DNA from: OFTM10 sp964196195
Lineage (GTDB): Bacteria; Actinomycetota; Acidimicrobiia; Acidimicrobiales; Aldehydirespiratoraceae
Direction of reading: 5' to 3'
Length of the DNA: 49,567 nucleotides
Assembly: GCA_964196195.1 (NCBI GenBank)
Contig: CAXMSE010000060.1
Coordinates: forward strand, 1-49,567
In this document: piece by piece, positions 25,938 through 34,995 of the stretch
Numbering within the stretch: the stretch's first letter is position 1
Layout: each line of letters begins with the position of its first letter
The notes under the pieces: generated by a model
The model's database searches: none
Told to the model about the DNA's origin: nothing
Seen by the model: only the letters and a program-made list of their open reading frames with translations
Made by a program: the position numbers and the translations under genes

Positions 25938-26825
25938 TCAGAGAGCCGCGTGCCACTTCGCTAGTTCGGAGCCGATCAGCTCGGGGTTGTCTTCCTGCAC
26001 AAAGTGGATGCCCTCTCCGATGTCGACGGTTTGAAGGTTGGACAACTCCTCGCGGCACCAGGCGACGCCTTCGGCGCCGATGATCCCGCCCGGATCGGCA
26101 TAAAACAGCAGCTTGGGGATCTCGGTTCGGGTCAACCACTCGCGATAGGCCTCGATCACGGCCACGTTGTCTGCCGGCTTACCGCTGATGGGCACCTCGA
26201 TGGGCCACTGACGCACCGCCTTGCGGCTCGCCACCGTGGGGAACGCCGACGCGTAGTAGGCCTGGGCCTCGCTGGAGAGCTCGCGATGGGTGGCGTCGGG
26301 CAGCATCTTCTTCACGAACCCATTGGCCACGCTGATCATCAACCAACCGATCCCCGGTGTGCGCATCACCCGAAACGCCATGCGGAAATCGGACGGCATC
26401 TCCTGCCAGGTCATGGTGCCGATGATCGCCTCCATGAATGCGATCGCCTTGACCTGATCCTCGTGGTCGTGGGCCCAGCGGAAGCCGAGCCCCGAACCCC
26501 AGTCGTGGATCACGAGGGTGAGATTCGAACCGATGTCGAGTGCATCGATGAAGCCCGACACGTACTTGTAGTGGTCGTCGTATCGATACGGGATGTCGGG
26601 ATGGTCGGACTTCCCCATGCCGATCAGGTCAGGGGCGATGCAGCGGCCCTGCCCGCTGAGATGGGGAATGATGTTTCGCCACAGGTAGGACGAGGTCGGG
26701 TTCCCGTGGAGAAACAGGATCGGGTCGCCCTCACCCACATCGACGTAGTGCATTCGCGATCCGTGCACATCCACATAGTTGGACTCGAAGGGAAACGCTG
26801 AAGGGATTTCATCGGTGTCGGCCAT
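25938..26825 (-). CDS. haloalkane dehalogenase (alpha/beta hydrolase)
   Basis: 295 residues, family length. HGNPTSSYLWRN gives the halide-binding Asn and oxyanion region. LVIHDWGSGLGFRWA gives the nucleophile Asp and the halide-stabilising Trp. GIHFVQEDNPELIG gives the catalytic His. Other conserved text is APDLIGMGKSDHPD and YRYDDHYKYV. This matches the LinB/DhaA (HLD-II) type: hydrolysis of a carbon-halogen bond to alcohol and halide. It is divergent from the amidohydrolase gene with an 83-base gap. Confidence 0.93.
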   Translation of the reverse strand: MADTDEIPSAFPFESNYVDVHGSRMHYVDVGEGDPILFLHGNPTSSYLWRNIIPHLSGQGRCIAPDLIGMGKSDHPDIPYRYDDHYKYVSGFIDALDIGSNLTLVIHDWGSGLGFRWAHDHEDQVKAIAFMEAIIGTMTWQEMPSDFRMAFRVMRTPGIGWLMISVANGFVKKMLPDATHRELSSEAQAYYASAFPTVASRKAVRQWPIEVPISGKPADNVAVIEAYREWLTRTEIPKLLFYADPGGIIGAEGVAWCREELSNLQTVDIGEGIHFVQEDNPELIGSELAKWHAAL

Positions 26826-26908
26826 CCAGGGAAGCTACATGGCTCCCTTCTCCTGCGCCCGGGCTAGCTCACGCGGGCCCGGCTGGGGCGGTCGGCTAGC
26901 TTCCCATC

Positions 26909-28129
26909 ATGAGTTCAACAGTATTCACCGGTGGCCAGATCTTCGACGGAACCGGAGACGCTCCCTCACCGGGTGACCTTCGAGTGGAGGACGGCAGGAT
27001 CACCGGCGTCGGAGTCGGTCTCGAGGGCGACAAGCAGGTCGACGTAAGCGGCAAGACGATCTTCCCCGGTTTCTTCGACTGCCATGTGCACCTCACAATG
27101 ACCACGATCGATACTCTCGAGCGCCTGAATGCGCCGCCCTCCTACCGCTTCTACGAGGCGCTCAACAACATGCAGGTCACTCTCGACGCCGGGGTGACAA
27201 GCGTGCGAGACGCGGCCGGCGCCGACCTGGGAGTGAAACGAGCCGTCGACAACGGACTCGTGCCGGGACCACGCATGCAGATCGCCATCTCGATGCTGTC
27301 CCAGACCGGTGGGCACGGCGATGGTCACGTGCTCTGCGGAGCCGACATCAGGATGCCGTGGCCGGGAGCCCCGAGCGGGGTGGTCGACGGGCCCGACGAG
27401 ATGCGTAAGCGGGTCCGAGAGTTGGTTCGTCACGGGGCAAGTGTCATCAAGGTGGCTACCAGCGGCGGCGTCCTGTCCCCCATCAGCGATCCGCGGCTCG
27501 GCCATCTACGAGACGCAGAACTCGAGGTGCTGGTGGAGGAGGCGACCGCCGCGGGGCTCCACGTGATGGCCCACGCTCAAGCCACCGACGGCATCAAGGC
27601 TGCGATTCGCAACGGCATCAGGTCGGTCGAACACGGCATCTATCTCGACGATGAAGCAATCCAGATGATGCTGGATCGCGGCACCTATCTGGTCCCCACC
27701 CTTCTTGCGCCTCGCCTCGTGGTCGAGGGTGCGGGAGAGGGTGTACGGCTCAGCGAGCGGGTGCTCGAGAAGGTGCACATGGTGATCGCCGAGCACACCA
27801 ACTCCATCAGCCGGGCGATAGATGCCGGCGTCACGATCGCCATGGGCACCGACAGTGGAGTGGGCCCGCACGGACAGAATCTCAGGGAACTGGGCCTCCT
27901 GGTCGAAGCCGGCCTCAGCCCCACCCAGGCATTGGTATCGGCCATGAAGACCGCTGCTGAACTGCTCGGCGTGGAAAGTGAACTCGGCACCATTGCCGAA
28001 GGCAAGCTGGCCGATCTCGTGGTCGTCAGCGGCGACCCGCTCGACGTCGCGAATGTCCAGCAGAACATCGTCGGCGTCTACAAGGGCGGCGAGCTGGTCA
28101 GCGAAGGCGCTCGAACCGCTGATTCTTGA
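26909..28129 (+). CDS. metal-dependent amidohydrolase (imidazolonepropionase / Xaa-Pro dipeptidase-like)
   Basis: 406 residues. Amidohydrolase barrel motifs: FPGFFDCHVHLTMTT (HxH metal ligands), VTSVRDAAGADLG, VIKVATSGGVLSP (the Lys position), HVMAHAQATDGIKAAIRNG, SVEHGIYLDDEAI and AMGTDSGVGPHGQN (the catalytic Asp), and the closing EGKLADLVVVSGDPLDV of the beta-sandwich. Members hydrolyse cyclic amides, N-acyl amino acids or prolyl dipeptides; the exact substrate is not evident. Confidence 0.9.
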   Translation: MSSTVFTGGQIFDGTGDAPSPGDLRVEDGRITGVGVGLEGDKQVDVSGKTIFPGFFDCHVHLTMTTIDTLERLNAPPSYRFYEALNNMQVTLDAGVTSVRDAAGADLGVKRAVDNGLVPGPRMQIAISMLSQTGGHGDGHVLCGADIRMPWPGAPSGVVDGPDEMRKRVRELVRHGASVIKVATSGGVLSPISDPRLGHLRDAELEVLVEEATAAGLHVMAHAQATDGIKAAIRNGIRSVEHGIYLDDEAIQMMLDRGTYLVPTLLAPRLVVEGAGEGVRLSERVLEKVHMVIAEHTNSISRAIDAGVTIAMGTDSGVGPHGQNLRELGLLVEAGLSPTQALVSAMKTAAELLGVESELGTIAEGKLADLVVVSGDPLDVANVQQNIVGVYKGGELVSEGARTADS

Positions 28130-28282
28130 TCCGATGAGTCATCCATCGGGATCGCCCGCAACACCGTGGCCAACGCCAACCGGTCCACGCGATGGCGAAG
28201 CTCGCTTCTTCACGCCAAGGCCTCCGCCCGGCGTCTCGGCCCTGAGCTTCAACTACTCATACGACCCGTTCCACGGCTGCAC

Positions 28283-28480
28283 CTACCTCGACGATTGCTG
28301 GTCGCGGAGGAAATCGAGCAGGAGCCCGATCTCCTTGTCGCTGAGCGTCTCGGAGAACTCAGGCATCTCGCCCTTCCCGTTCTCGATCCGCAAAAGGATT
28401 CGGCTGTCGGTCTCCCCGGACCACCGGGTGGTAGCGCTGCCACCACCCGGCCTCGGGCCATCATGGCTGAACCCTCCCAA
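28283..28480 (-). pseudogene. cytochrome c C-terminal remnant
   Basis: In the leftward frame: WSGETDSRILLRIENG, then KGEMPEFSETLSDKEIGLLLDFLRDQQ. This is the class I cytochrome c tail with the axial-Met MPxF and the final helix. The frame lacks a CxxCH; upstream only GGFSHDGPRPGGG resembles a decayed haem motif. It directly follows the EB_dh-type lipoprotein gene. It is a broken monohaem cytochrome, or the 3' part of one. Confidence 0.6.
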
Positions 28481-28490
28481 AGGCCTTCTC

Positions 28491-29309
28491 TCAGCCGAAC
28501 TCGATCGTGATCCAACCCTCGTTGGCGCTCACGACATGGAACTCATCGGACCAGCCGTCGGGGCCCGTGTCGGCATCCCAATAGGCAAGGGCCAGAATCG
28601 CCGAGGAACCGACCTCGAACTGGGCGTCCTGGGCATCGCCAGTCTGGAGCGGACGGCTCATCTCGAAGGTCCACGTGCCGTCTTCGTCGATGGTGTTGGA
28701 GGTGTGGGTCCAGACGCCTAGCAGGCTGTTCTCGGCTCCGTCGCCCCCGTCGTCTTCGCGGTCCTCGGTGGCGGTGGCGTACTCATCATCGAAGTTACAG
28801 AGACCATCATCGCCCGGATCGTTCTCGGCCCCAGGATCGGACACTGCCCCGCCATTGTCCACACCCGCCTCGCACTCAAGTTCCCAGTGCCAGATATCGA
28901 CCAGGCCCAGACTCGTTTCGCGATCGGCGTCGGTGGATCCCATCGCTTCACCGGCCCCATCATCGACAGCCCATTGCACTGCCGCCGACGCCGACAGATG
29001 CTTGTCCTCACTGGTCCAGTCGTAGTCGTCCTCAACCTGGAATAACACGTAGACGTTGTCGCCATCGTGAGCGACCTTCACCGTGGCTTCCTTAGGATCG
29101 AAACTTTCGTCGCTGATAGCACGCAGGGTCATGTCGAGACCGTCGACACCGGACCAATCGCCCGCATCACCGTCGACAACGATGTCAGCTTCGGCGGCAT
29201 CGAGGCTGCGGCCTTCATCAGAAAAGGCGCCATCTTCTTCGTCATCCCCACAGGAGGCTGCGAGGAGCGCAACCGCGAACAGGGCGACAATCGCACGTTG
29301 AAAGGACAT
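28491..29309 (-). CDS. lipoprotein with ethylbenzene-dehydrogenase-gamma (EB_dh)-like haem-binding domain
   Basis: About 272 residues from MSFQRAIVALFAVALLAASC, a signal peptide with lipobox LAASC; AAGGAGAG precedes the ATG. The mature part begins very acidic and continues as a beta-rich domain: DIVVDGDAGDWSGVDGLDMTL, VKVAHDGDNVYVLFQVEDDYDWT, HWELECEAGV, TWTFEMSRPLQTGDAQD and ALAYWDADTGPDGWSDEFH. This is the layout of EB_dh domains, which bind a b-type haem on the periplasmic side of DMSO-reductase-family complexes or stand alone. It lies downstream of a HmuY-like gene and upstream of a cytochrome c remnant. Confidence 0.72.
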   Translation of the reverse strand: MSFQRAIVALFAVALLAASCGDDEEDGAFSDEGRSLDAAEADIVVDGDAGDWSGVDGLDMTLRAISDESFDPKEATVKVAHDGDNVYVLFQVEDDYDWTSEDKHLSASAAVQWAVDDGAGEAMGSTDADRETSLGLVDIWHWELECEAGVDNGGAVSDPGAENDPGDDGLCNFDDEYATATEDREDDGGDGAENSLLGVWTHTSNTIDEDGTWTFEMSRPLQTGDAQDAQFEVGSSAILALAYWDADTGPDGWSDEFHVVSANEGWITIEFG

Positions 29310-29472
29310 GAACTCTCCTTGGTCGGATAGGGATCCGGAGCCCACGCAGTGGCGAGTTTCGTCCCTATATCTCGACACTGAGATCGCCGGCCCAATGCTA
29401 TTAGGGGCTTAGGTCTCTATTGTTCAACCTTAAACTGATTGACCACATCGGTTCTGGAGATGAGCCGCGTAT
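29310..29472. promoter_or_regulatory. leader of the EB_dh gene
   Basis: 163 bases between the HmuY-like stop and the EB_dh start. It is comparatively AT-rich near 29395-29450 and could carry a promoter. No gene seen. Confidence 0.3.
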
Positions 29473-30144
29473 TCAGGGACCCCCGCCGCTGGGGACGCTC
29501 CGATAGCGGAGGGTAATACATCCAGGAGAATCGTCCTCGCAGTAGTAGGAATCGAACTGAACCAGCGCATCATGACCATCACCGGACCGGACAAGGTAGG
29601 TATCGGCTCCGGCATGAACGGTGTGGGTGATGAAGTTGTAGTTGTACCAGTCGCTGATCGCGCGATTCGTCACTTCGTCCGCATCATCGTCATCGTCCTG
29701 ATCTGCGATGAACCCACCCTCGACCGGCACGATCACCTCGTCCAGCGACGACTCCCCCACGTTGATCGCCCCTCCCAGGCCGTTTGAATTTGTGACGCCC
29801 GAATTCGTCCGCAGACCAGTGCGCCTGAAGGCAAGAGTCCAATCACTTCCCGCAAACGTCGTTTCAACGGTTCGACCCCTGACGACGTCGAAGAAGACCC
29901 ATTCTTCGCGACTCGTTGTATCGACGGTGTACTGAGTCCACCCGTCGGTGACCACAAGTCCATCTGCGGGGTCGGTGGGCGCGAACCCTGGCGGCTTCGG
30001 CTGGAAGTAACCCCAAACGAAAACTGCCACCAACCCTAAGACCAAGACCCCGGCCCCGCGCACGATCCACCAGAGAACCGACCGAGACCTCTTCCCCCGA
30101 TCCTCCCCCACGCTATCCGCGGGCGACGAGATGGTATTCACCAT
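29473..30144 (-). CDS. HmuY-like membrane-anchored protein
   Basis: 223 residues. The cytoplasmic basic N-terminus is followed by one helix (VLWWIVRGAGVLVLGLVAVFVWGYF) and an outer domain with the HmuY pattern: EEWVFFDVVRGRTVE, then DWTLAFRRTGLRTNSGVTNS NGLGG and, late, YLVRSGDGHDALVQFDSYYC followed by ITLRYRS. In Bacteroidetes HmuY is a haemophore; in other phyla the domain occurs in uncharacterised envelope proteins. Two Cys near the C-terminus may form a disulfide. It is first in a leftward set with the EB_dh lipoprotein. Confidence 0.72.
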   Translation of the reverse strand: MVNTISSPADSVGEDRGKRSRSVLWWIVRGAGVLVLGLVAVFVWGYFQPKPPGFAPTDPADGLVVTDGWTQYTVDTTSREEWVFFDVVRGRTVETTFAGSDWTLAFRRTGLRTNSGVTNSNGLGGAINVGESSLDEVIVPVEGGFIADQDDDDDADEVTNRAISDWYNYNFITHTVHAGADTYLVRSGDGHDALVQFDSYYCEDDSPGCITLRYRSVPSGGGP

Positions 30145-30245
30145 GAGCTTCCTCGTTTCACACGCTCACGATGCGCCCGCCAACGGCTCGACATCAGAGG
30201 ATTCGGTCACAAATCTGGCGGGCACGAGGCGACGCCCATCCAGCC

Positions 30246-33200
30246 ATGACTAACTATCCTGGGCCGACACATGACCGGCCCCTTGATCACCCACAGAACG
30301 TGACCGCTCCCGTGGCTTCTGACGAGAGCGGCGGCTGGAAGTTCTGGATCGATCGTGGAGGCACCTTCACCGACATCGTGGCCCGACGGCCCGACGGCGC
30401 GACCGTCACCCACAAGCTGCTGTCGGAGAACCCCCGCCAGTATCCGGATGCCGCGATTCAAGGGATCCGCGATCTTCTCGGCCTCGACAACGACGAAGCC
30501 CTACCGGCCGACCGGATCGAGTCGGTGAAGATGGGCACGACGGTGGCGACCAACGCCCTGCTCGAACGCCAGGGCGAACCGACGGTCCTGGTCACCACCA
30601 AGGGATTCGCTGATGCCCTGCGGATCGGCTACCAGGCCCGACCCGACCTCTTCGCGCTCGATATCCAGATGCCGGAGATGCTCTACGGCCAGGTGATCGA
30701 GGTGGACGAACGCATGAGCGCCGAGGGTGAGGTGCTCACCGAACTCGATGCCGACCGAGCGCGGCACGACCTGCTTAGCGCCAGGGCCGCAGGATTCGAC
30801 GCGGTGGCCATCGCTCTGCTCCATGGCTACCGACACACCAGCCACGAAGCGCTCCTCGCTGCGCTGGCGCGAGAGATCGGGTTCGGTCAGGTGTCGGTGA
30901 GCCACGAGGTGTCGCCCCTGATGAAGTTGGTGTCACGCGGCGATACGACGGTCGTCGATGCCTACCTGTCACCCATTCTTCGTCGCTACGTGCAGCAGGT
31001 CGACGAGCAGATCCGGCCCGACGGCAATGGCCCGCGGCTCATGTTCATGCAGTCCAACGGTGGGCTCACCAACGCCCACAGCTTCCAGGGCAAGGACGCC
31101 CTACTGTCGGGGCCGGCCGGGGGCGTGGTCGGCATGGTCCGCACAGCCGAAGCGGCCGGGTTCGATCGACTCATCGGCTTCGATATGGGCGGCACCTCAA
31201 CCGACGTATCGCACTACTCGGGAGAGCTCGAGCGCACTCATGAGACCGAGGTTGCAGGCGTTCGGGTGCGCGCACCGATGATTCATCTCCACACCGTTGC
31301 AGCCGGCGGAGGCTCGATCCTGCACTTCGACGGCAGCCGGATGCGGGTCGGGCCCGACTCTGCCGGGGCCGACCCGGGCCCGGCGTGTTACGGCAACGGA
31401 GGCCCCCTTGCGATCACCGACTGCAATGTGCTGCTCGACAAGCTCCGTCCCGAGTATTTCCCCCAGGTCTTCGGCGAAGGCGGCGATCAGCCCCTCGATG
31501 TCGACATCGTCGCGAAGAAATTCGCCCGCCTCGCCGCAGAGATCACCGACTCCACCGGCACCGAACTCTCGCCCGAAGCCGTCGCCGAGGGTTTCTTGTC
31601 GATTGCGGTGGAGAACATGGCCAACGCGATCAAGAAGATCTCGGTGCAGCGGGGCTACGACATCACCAGCTACACCCTCGTGTGCTTTGGCGGCGCCGGC
31701 GGTCAACACGCCTGCATGGTGGCCGATCGACTCGGCATCGCCCGGATACACATCCACCCTCACGCGGGTGTCCTGTCCGCGGTGGGGATCGGTCTGGCCG
31801 ATGTTCGCCACCTCGTCGACTCGGCGGTCGAGGCAACCCTCAGCGAGGGGCTGATTCGATCCCTCGCCCCCACATGGGCCGAAATGGAAACGTCTGCGAG
31901 ATCCAACCTCGCGGAACAAGGGGTCGCCGCTGAGCGCGTCACCAGCGTTCGACGCCTCAGCATCCGTTATGCCGGATCAGACACAGGTCTTCAGGTGCCC
32001 GCTGGCGACCTCGGCGAAGTGGTCGGCTCGTTCGAGGAGGTGCATAGATCTCGCTTCAGCTTCATAAGCCCGGAGAAGGATCTGATCGTCGAATCGATCC
32101 AGATCGAGGTGGTCGGCAGCGAAGAGGCCCTGGGCACAATCAACGGCACCGACACCACACCGACGCCAGAGCCGATCCGGCCGGTCGCCAGCACAGGTGA
32201 CAAAGATGGGCGACGGTTCGTCAACCGCGAGGCGCTCCAGCCCGGTGAGGTGATCCCCGGGCCCGCAGTGCTGCTCGAATCGACCGGCACGACGGTTGTC
32301 GAACCGGGCTGGTCTGCGGCCAGCAGCGAGGGGGGCGACCTCCTGCTCGAACGAGTCGTACCGCTACCGGGGCGAGCCGCAGTGGGCACATCAGTGGACC
32401 CCGTACAGCTGGAGATCTTCAACAACTTGTTCATGAATGTCGCCGAACAGATGGGGGTAGTGCTCGAAAACACCGCAGCATCGGTGAACATCAAGGAACG
32501 CCTCGACTTCAGCTGCGCCGTGTTCGATCCCGACGGAGAACTGATCGCCAACGCTCCCCACATGCCCGTGCATCTCGGGTCGATGAGCGAATCGATCAAG
32601 TCGATCATCCGCCAGAACCCCAACATGGTTCCGGGGGAAGTGAGGGTGATGAATGCGCCCTACAACGGGGGGACTCACCTACCCGACATCACGGTGGTCA
32701 AGCCCGTGTTCGAGCTCGGCGTCACCGAAGCAGATGGCGCGAAACCCATCTTCTTCGTCGCCTCCCGCGGCCACCACGCCGATGTCGGAGGCAGCGTGCC
32801 CGGTTCGGCTCCTGCCAACTCGACCACCGTCGAAGAGGAGGGGATCCTGCTCGACAACGTGTTGCTGGTGCAGGGCGATCGTTTCCTCCGAAGCGAGATC
32901 CATGCTCACCTCACCTCGGGGCAGTACCCGGCGCGAAACCCGAACCAGAACATCGCCGACCTCCAAGCTCAGGTCGCCGCATGTGAGAAGGGCACCAGCG
33001 AGCTCCGACGAGTGATCGACCACTACGGCCTGGAAGTGGTCCACGCCTATATGCGACATGTGAAAGACAACGCCGAAGAATCGGTTCGGCGGGTGATCGA
33101 CGCTCTCACCGACAGCTCGTTCACCTACGCAATGGATGACGGCCACCAGGTGTCGGTGTCGATCAGCGTCGACCATGAGAACCGTTCGGCGCGGATCGAC

Positions 33201-33992
33201 TTCACGGGAACGAGCGACACCCACCCTGGCAACTTCAATGCACCATCGGCCATCGCCCACGCCGCCGTCCTCTACGTCTTCCGGTGTCTGGTCAACGACG
33301 ACATCCCCCTCAACGCGGGCTGCATGAAGCCGCTGGAGGTGGTGCTGCCCGAAGAGAGCATGATCAACCCGAGCTACCCCGCCGCAGTGATCGCCGGCAA
33401 CGTCGAGACCAGCCAGGTGATCGTCGACACCCTCTTCGGCGCACTCGGTGTGGTGGGAGCCGCGCAGGGAACCATGAACAACTTCATCTGGGGTAACGAC
33501 GAGCACCAGTACTACGAGACCATCTGTGGAGGAGCCGGTGCCACGGCCCATGCCGATGGCTGCAGCGCCGTCCACACCCACATGACCAACTCGCGTCTCA
33601 CCGACCCAGAAGTCCTCGAATGGCGGTATCCCGTGGTGCTCGAGACCTTCCACATCCGTGAGGGTTCGGGTGGGGCCGGAACACATCGTGGCGGCGACGG
33701 AGTGGTGCGCCGGCTCCGATTCGAGGAGGCGATGGAGGTCAATGTGCTCTCCGGGCATCGACTCGTGGCTCCCTACGGAGCCGCGGGGGCGCGGGCCGGA
33801 GCGGTGGGCCACAACCGAAAGATCGCGGCCGACGGCGCCGTCACCGAATTCACCGCGAGCGCCCAGACAACCGTCGAGCCCGGTGATCGGTTCGAGATAC
33901 AAACCCCCGGCGGCGGTGGATTCGGGCCGCCCCCACCAAGTGAGTACGACCGGTCCCATGGAGCGGGCGCCGATGGCGGCACCGTCACCTAG
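30246..33992 (+). CDS. 5-oxoprolinase / N-methylhydantoinase A-B fusion
   Basis: About 1248 residues from MTNYPGPTHDRP. The A part has WKFWIDRGGTFTDIVARRPDG, MGTTVATNALLERQG, a DMGGTSTDVSHYSGELER ATP-binding stretch and a GGSILHFDGSRMRVGPDSAGADPGP-type loop. The B part starts near residue 720 (DPVQLEIFNNLFMNVAEQMGVVLENTAASVNIKERLDFS) and ends in GGGGFGPPP. One-chain A-B enzymes of this length hydrolyse 5-oxoproline to glutamate with ATP. Hydantoinases have the same layout, so hydantoin or N-methylhydantoin is an alternative substrate. The stop overlaps the convergent methyltransferase stop by four bases. Confidence 0.9.
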   Translation: MTNYPGPTHDRPLDHPQNVTAPVASDESGGWKFWIDRGGTFTDIVARRPDGATVTHKLLSENPRQYPDAAIQGIRDLLGLDNDEALPADRIESVKMGTTVATNALLERQGEPTVLVTTKGFADALRIGYQARPDLFALDIQMPEMLYGQVIEVDERMSAEGEVLTELDADRARHDLLSARAAGFDAVAIALLHGYRHTSHEALLAALAREIGFGQVSVSHEVSPLMKLVSRGDTTVVDAYLSPILRRYVQQVDEQIRPDGNGPRLMFMQSNGGLTNAHSFQGKDALLSGPAGGVVGMVRTAEAAGFDRLIGFDMGGTSTDVSHYSGELERTHETEVAGVRVRAPMIHLHTVAAGGGSILHFDGSRMRVGPDSAGADPGPACYGNGGPLAITDCNVLLDKLRPEYFPQVFGEGGDQPLDVDIVAKKFARLAAEITDSTGTELSPEAVAEGFLSIAVENMANAIKKISVQRGYDITSYTLVCFGGAGGQHACMVADRLGIARIHIHPHAGVLSAVGIGLADVRHLVDSAVEATLSEGLIRSLAPTWAEMETSARSNLAEQGVAAERVTSVRRLSIRYAGSDTGLQVPAGDLGEVVGSFEEVHRSRFSFISPEKDLIVESIQIEVVGSEEALGTINGTDTTPTPEPIRPVASTGDKDGRRFVNREALQPGEVIPGPAVLLESTGTTVVEPGWSAASSEGGDLLLERVVPLPGRAAVGTSVDPVQLEIFNNLFMNVAEQMGVVLENTAASVNIKERLDFSCAVFDPDGELIANAPHMPVHLGSMSESIKSIIRQNPNMVPGEVRVMNAPYNGGTHLPDITVVKPVFELGVTEADGAKPIFFVASRGHHADVGGSVPGSAPANSTTVEEEGILLDNVLLVQGDRFLRSEIHAHLTSGQYPARNPNQNIADLQAQVAACEKGTSELRRVIDHYGLEVVHAYMRHVKDNAEESVRRVIDALTDSSFTYAMDDGHQVSVSISVDHENRSARIDFTGTSDTHPGNFNAPSAIAHAAVLYVFRCLVNDDIPLNAGCMKPLEVVLPEESMINPSYPAAVIAGNVETSQVIVDTLFGALGVVGAAQGTMNNFIWGNDEHQYYETICGGAGATAHADGCSAVHTHMTNSRLTDPEVLEWRYPVVLETFHIREGSGGAGTHRGGDGVVRRLRFEEAMEVNVLSGHRLVAPYGAAGARAGAVGHNRKIAADGAVTEFTASAQTTVEPGDRFEIQTPGGGGFGPPPPSEYDRSHGAGADGGTVT

Positions 33993-34981
33993 CTCCGGCG
34001 ACCCCTCAAGGCCTTTCCTGCGAGGGAGCGGGCAATCGCCACTGGTCGGGCTTCAGCAGGGCGCTCGGGCACAGGGGGGACAACCCAATGAGCCGTGGGT
34101 GGCTCGGGGTGCTCTCCGGGTCGCACCGCTACACCTATCGGTGAGTGTTGGATTCCGATCCCTGGGAAGAGCGTCAACTCAAAACCGGAACGTCGAAAGC
34201 AGTCGGTGATGAAACCCTCAGACCATCCGTTCTCGAACCACCCGAACTTCCGGATGCAGTAGACCGACTGAGGATCGAGTCTCAGACCCCACGTCTTCCA
34301 CCACTGGTCCTGGATCGGCTCACCGGCGATCACGAACTTGCCGCCCTCTTTCACGTTTGGCGCAAGTCGAGCAATGATCTGCCACGGCAGGATCGCGTGA
34401 TGCAGGCTCTCGTAGAAGAACACGAGGTCGAATTCCTCGTCCGATTCGAAGGTGTCGAACCCGCTCTCGCGCGTCACCACGTCGTAGCCGCGCACCGCAG
34501 CGCGTCGAGCCACGATGTCGACGAACATTGGGTTGATGTCGACCGCGGTGACGCGGCATCCACAGAATCCGAACATCTCGGTACTGATGCCCCACCCACA
34601 CCCCATGTCGAGAACGCTGGCATCCGGAGGTAGGTCGGCCACCACGATCGAAGTGAGGATGGTCCTGGCGTGCTTCGCCATCAGATCCGGGTTGGCCGAT
34701 CCGTACGGGTTGGCCGTGTCGGCGAGTTCGTCGACATCGACGTCAAGCAACTCGTTGGCCGTCTGGTCGATCTGGCGGCCCGACACCTCTCGGTAGAGGC
34801 CCGACTGCATGCGTGCGTACTCCTCGGAGTAGCCGTCGAGGTCTGGGTCTACCTTCGTCGAAAAGGAGAGCTCAAAGTCTGAGACGAACTCCATCGCCTC
34901 GGGCGTAGCGATACCGCCGAGGCGGTCGCACTCAGCCACGAACTCGTCCAGGTCATTCGAGTCGACCCGCCCCACACCCAT
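33989..34981 (-). CDS. class I SAM-dependent methyltransferase
   Basis: About 330 residues from MGVGRVDSNDLDEF. SAM-binding motif I VLDMGCGWGISTEMFGFCGCRVTAVDINP. Motif IV region FDLVFFYESLHHAILPW. Then LAPNVKEGGKFVIAGEPIQD. An N-terminal ~120-residue extension (DGYSEEYARMQSGLYREVSGRQ) precedes the Rossmann fold. Substrate unknown; the layout resembles small-molecule or glycan methyltransferases. It lies 14 bases downstream of the broken M20 peptidase gene on the same strand. Confidence 0.85.
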   Translation of the reverse strand: MGVGRVDSNDLDEFVAECDRLGGIATPEAMEFVSDFELSFSTKVDPDLDGYSEEYARMQSGLYREVSGRQIDQTANELLDVDVDELADTANPYGSANPDLMAKHARTILTSIVVADLPPDASVLDMGCGWGISTEMFGFCGCRVTAVDINPMFVDIVARRAAVRGYDVVTRESGFDTFESDEEFDLVFFYESLHHAILPWQIIARLAPNVKEGGKFVIAGEPIQDQWWKTWGLRLDPQSVYCIRKFGWFENGWSEGFITDCFRRSGFELTLFPGIGIQHSPIGVAVRPGEHPEPPTAHWVVPPVPERPAEARPVAIARSLAGKALRGRRS

Positions 34982-34995
34982 GGATCCGCCAGTTC

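Noticed and set aside
32679..33959. Long open frame antisense to the oxoprolinase gene
   Set aside because: High-GC codon bias creates long antisense frames; it lacks any family motif and the sense gene is clear. The same reasoning removes antisense frames at 21194-22480, 26004-26801 and 47527-48453.
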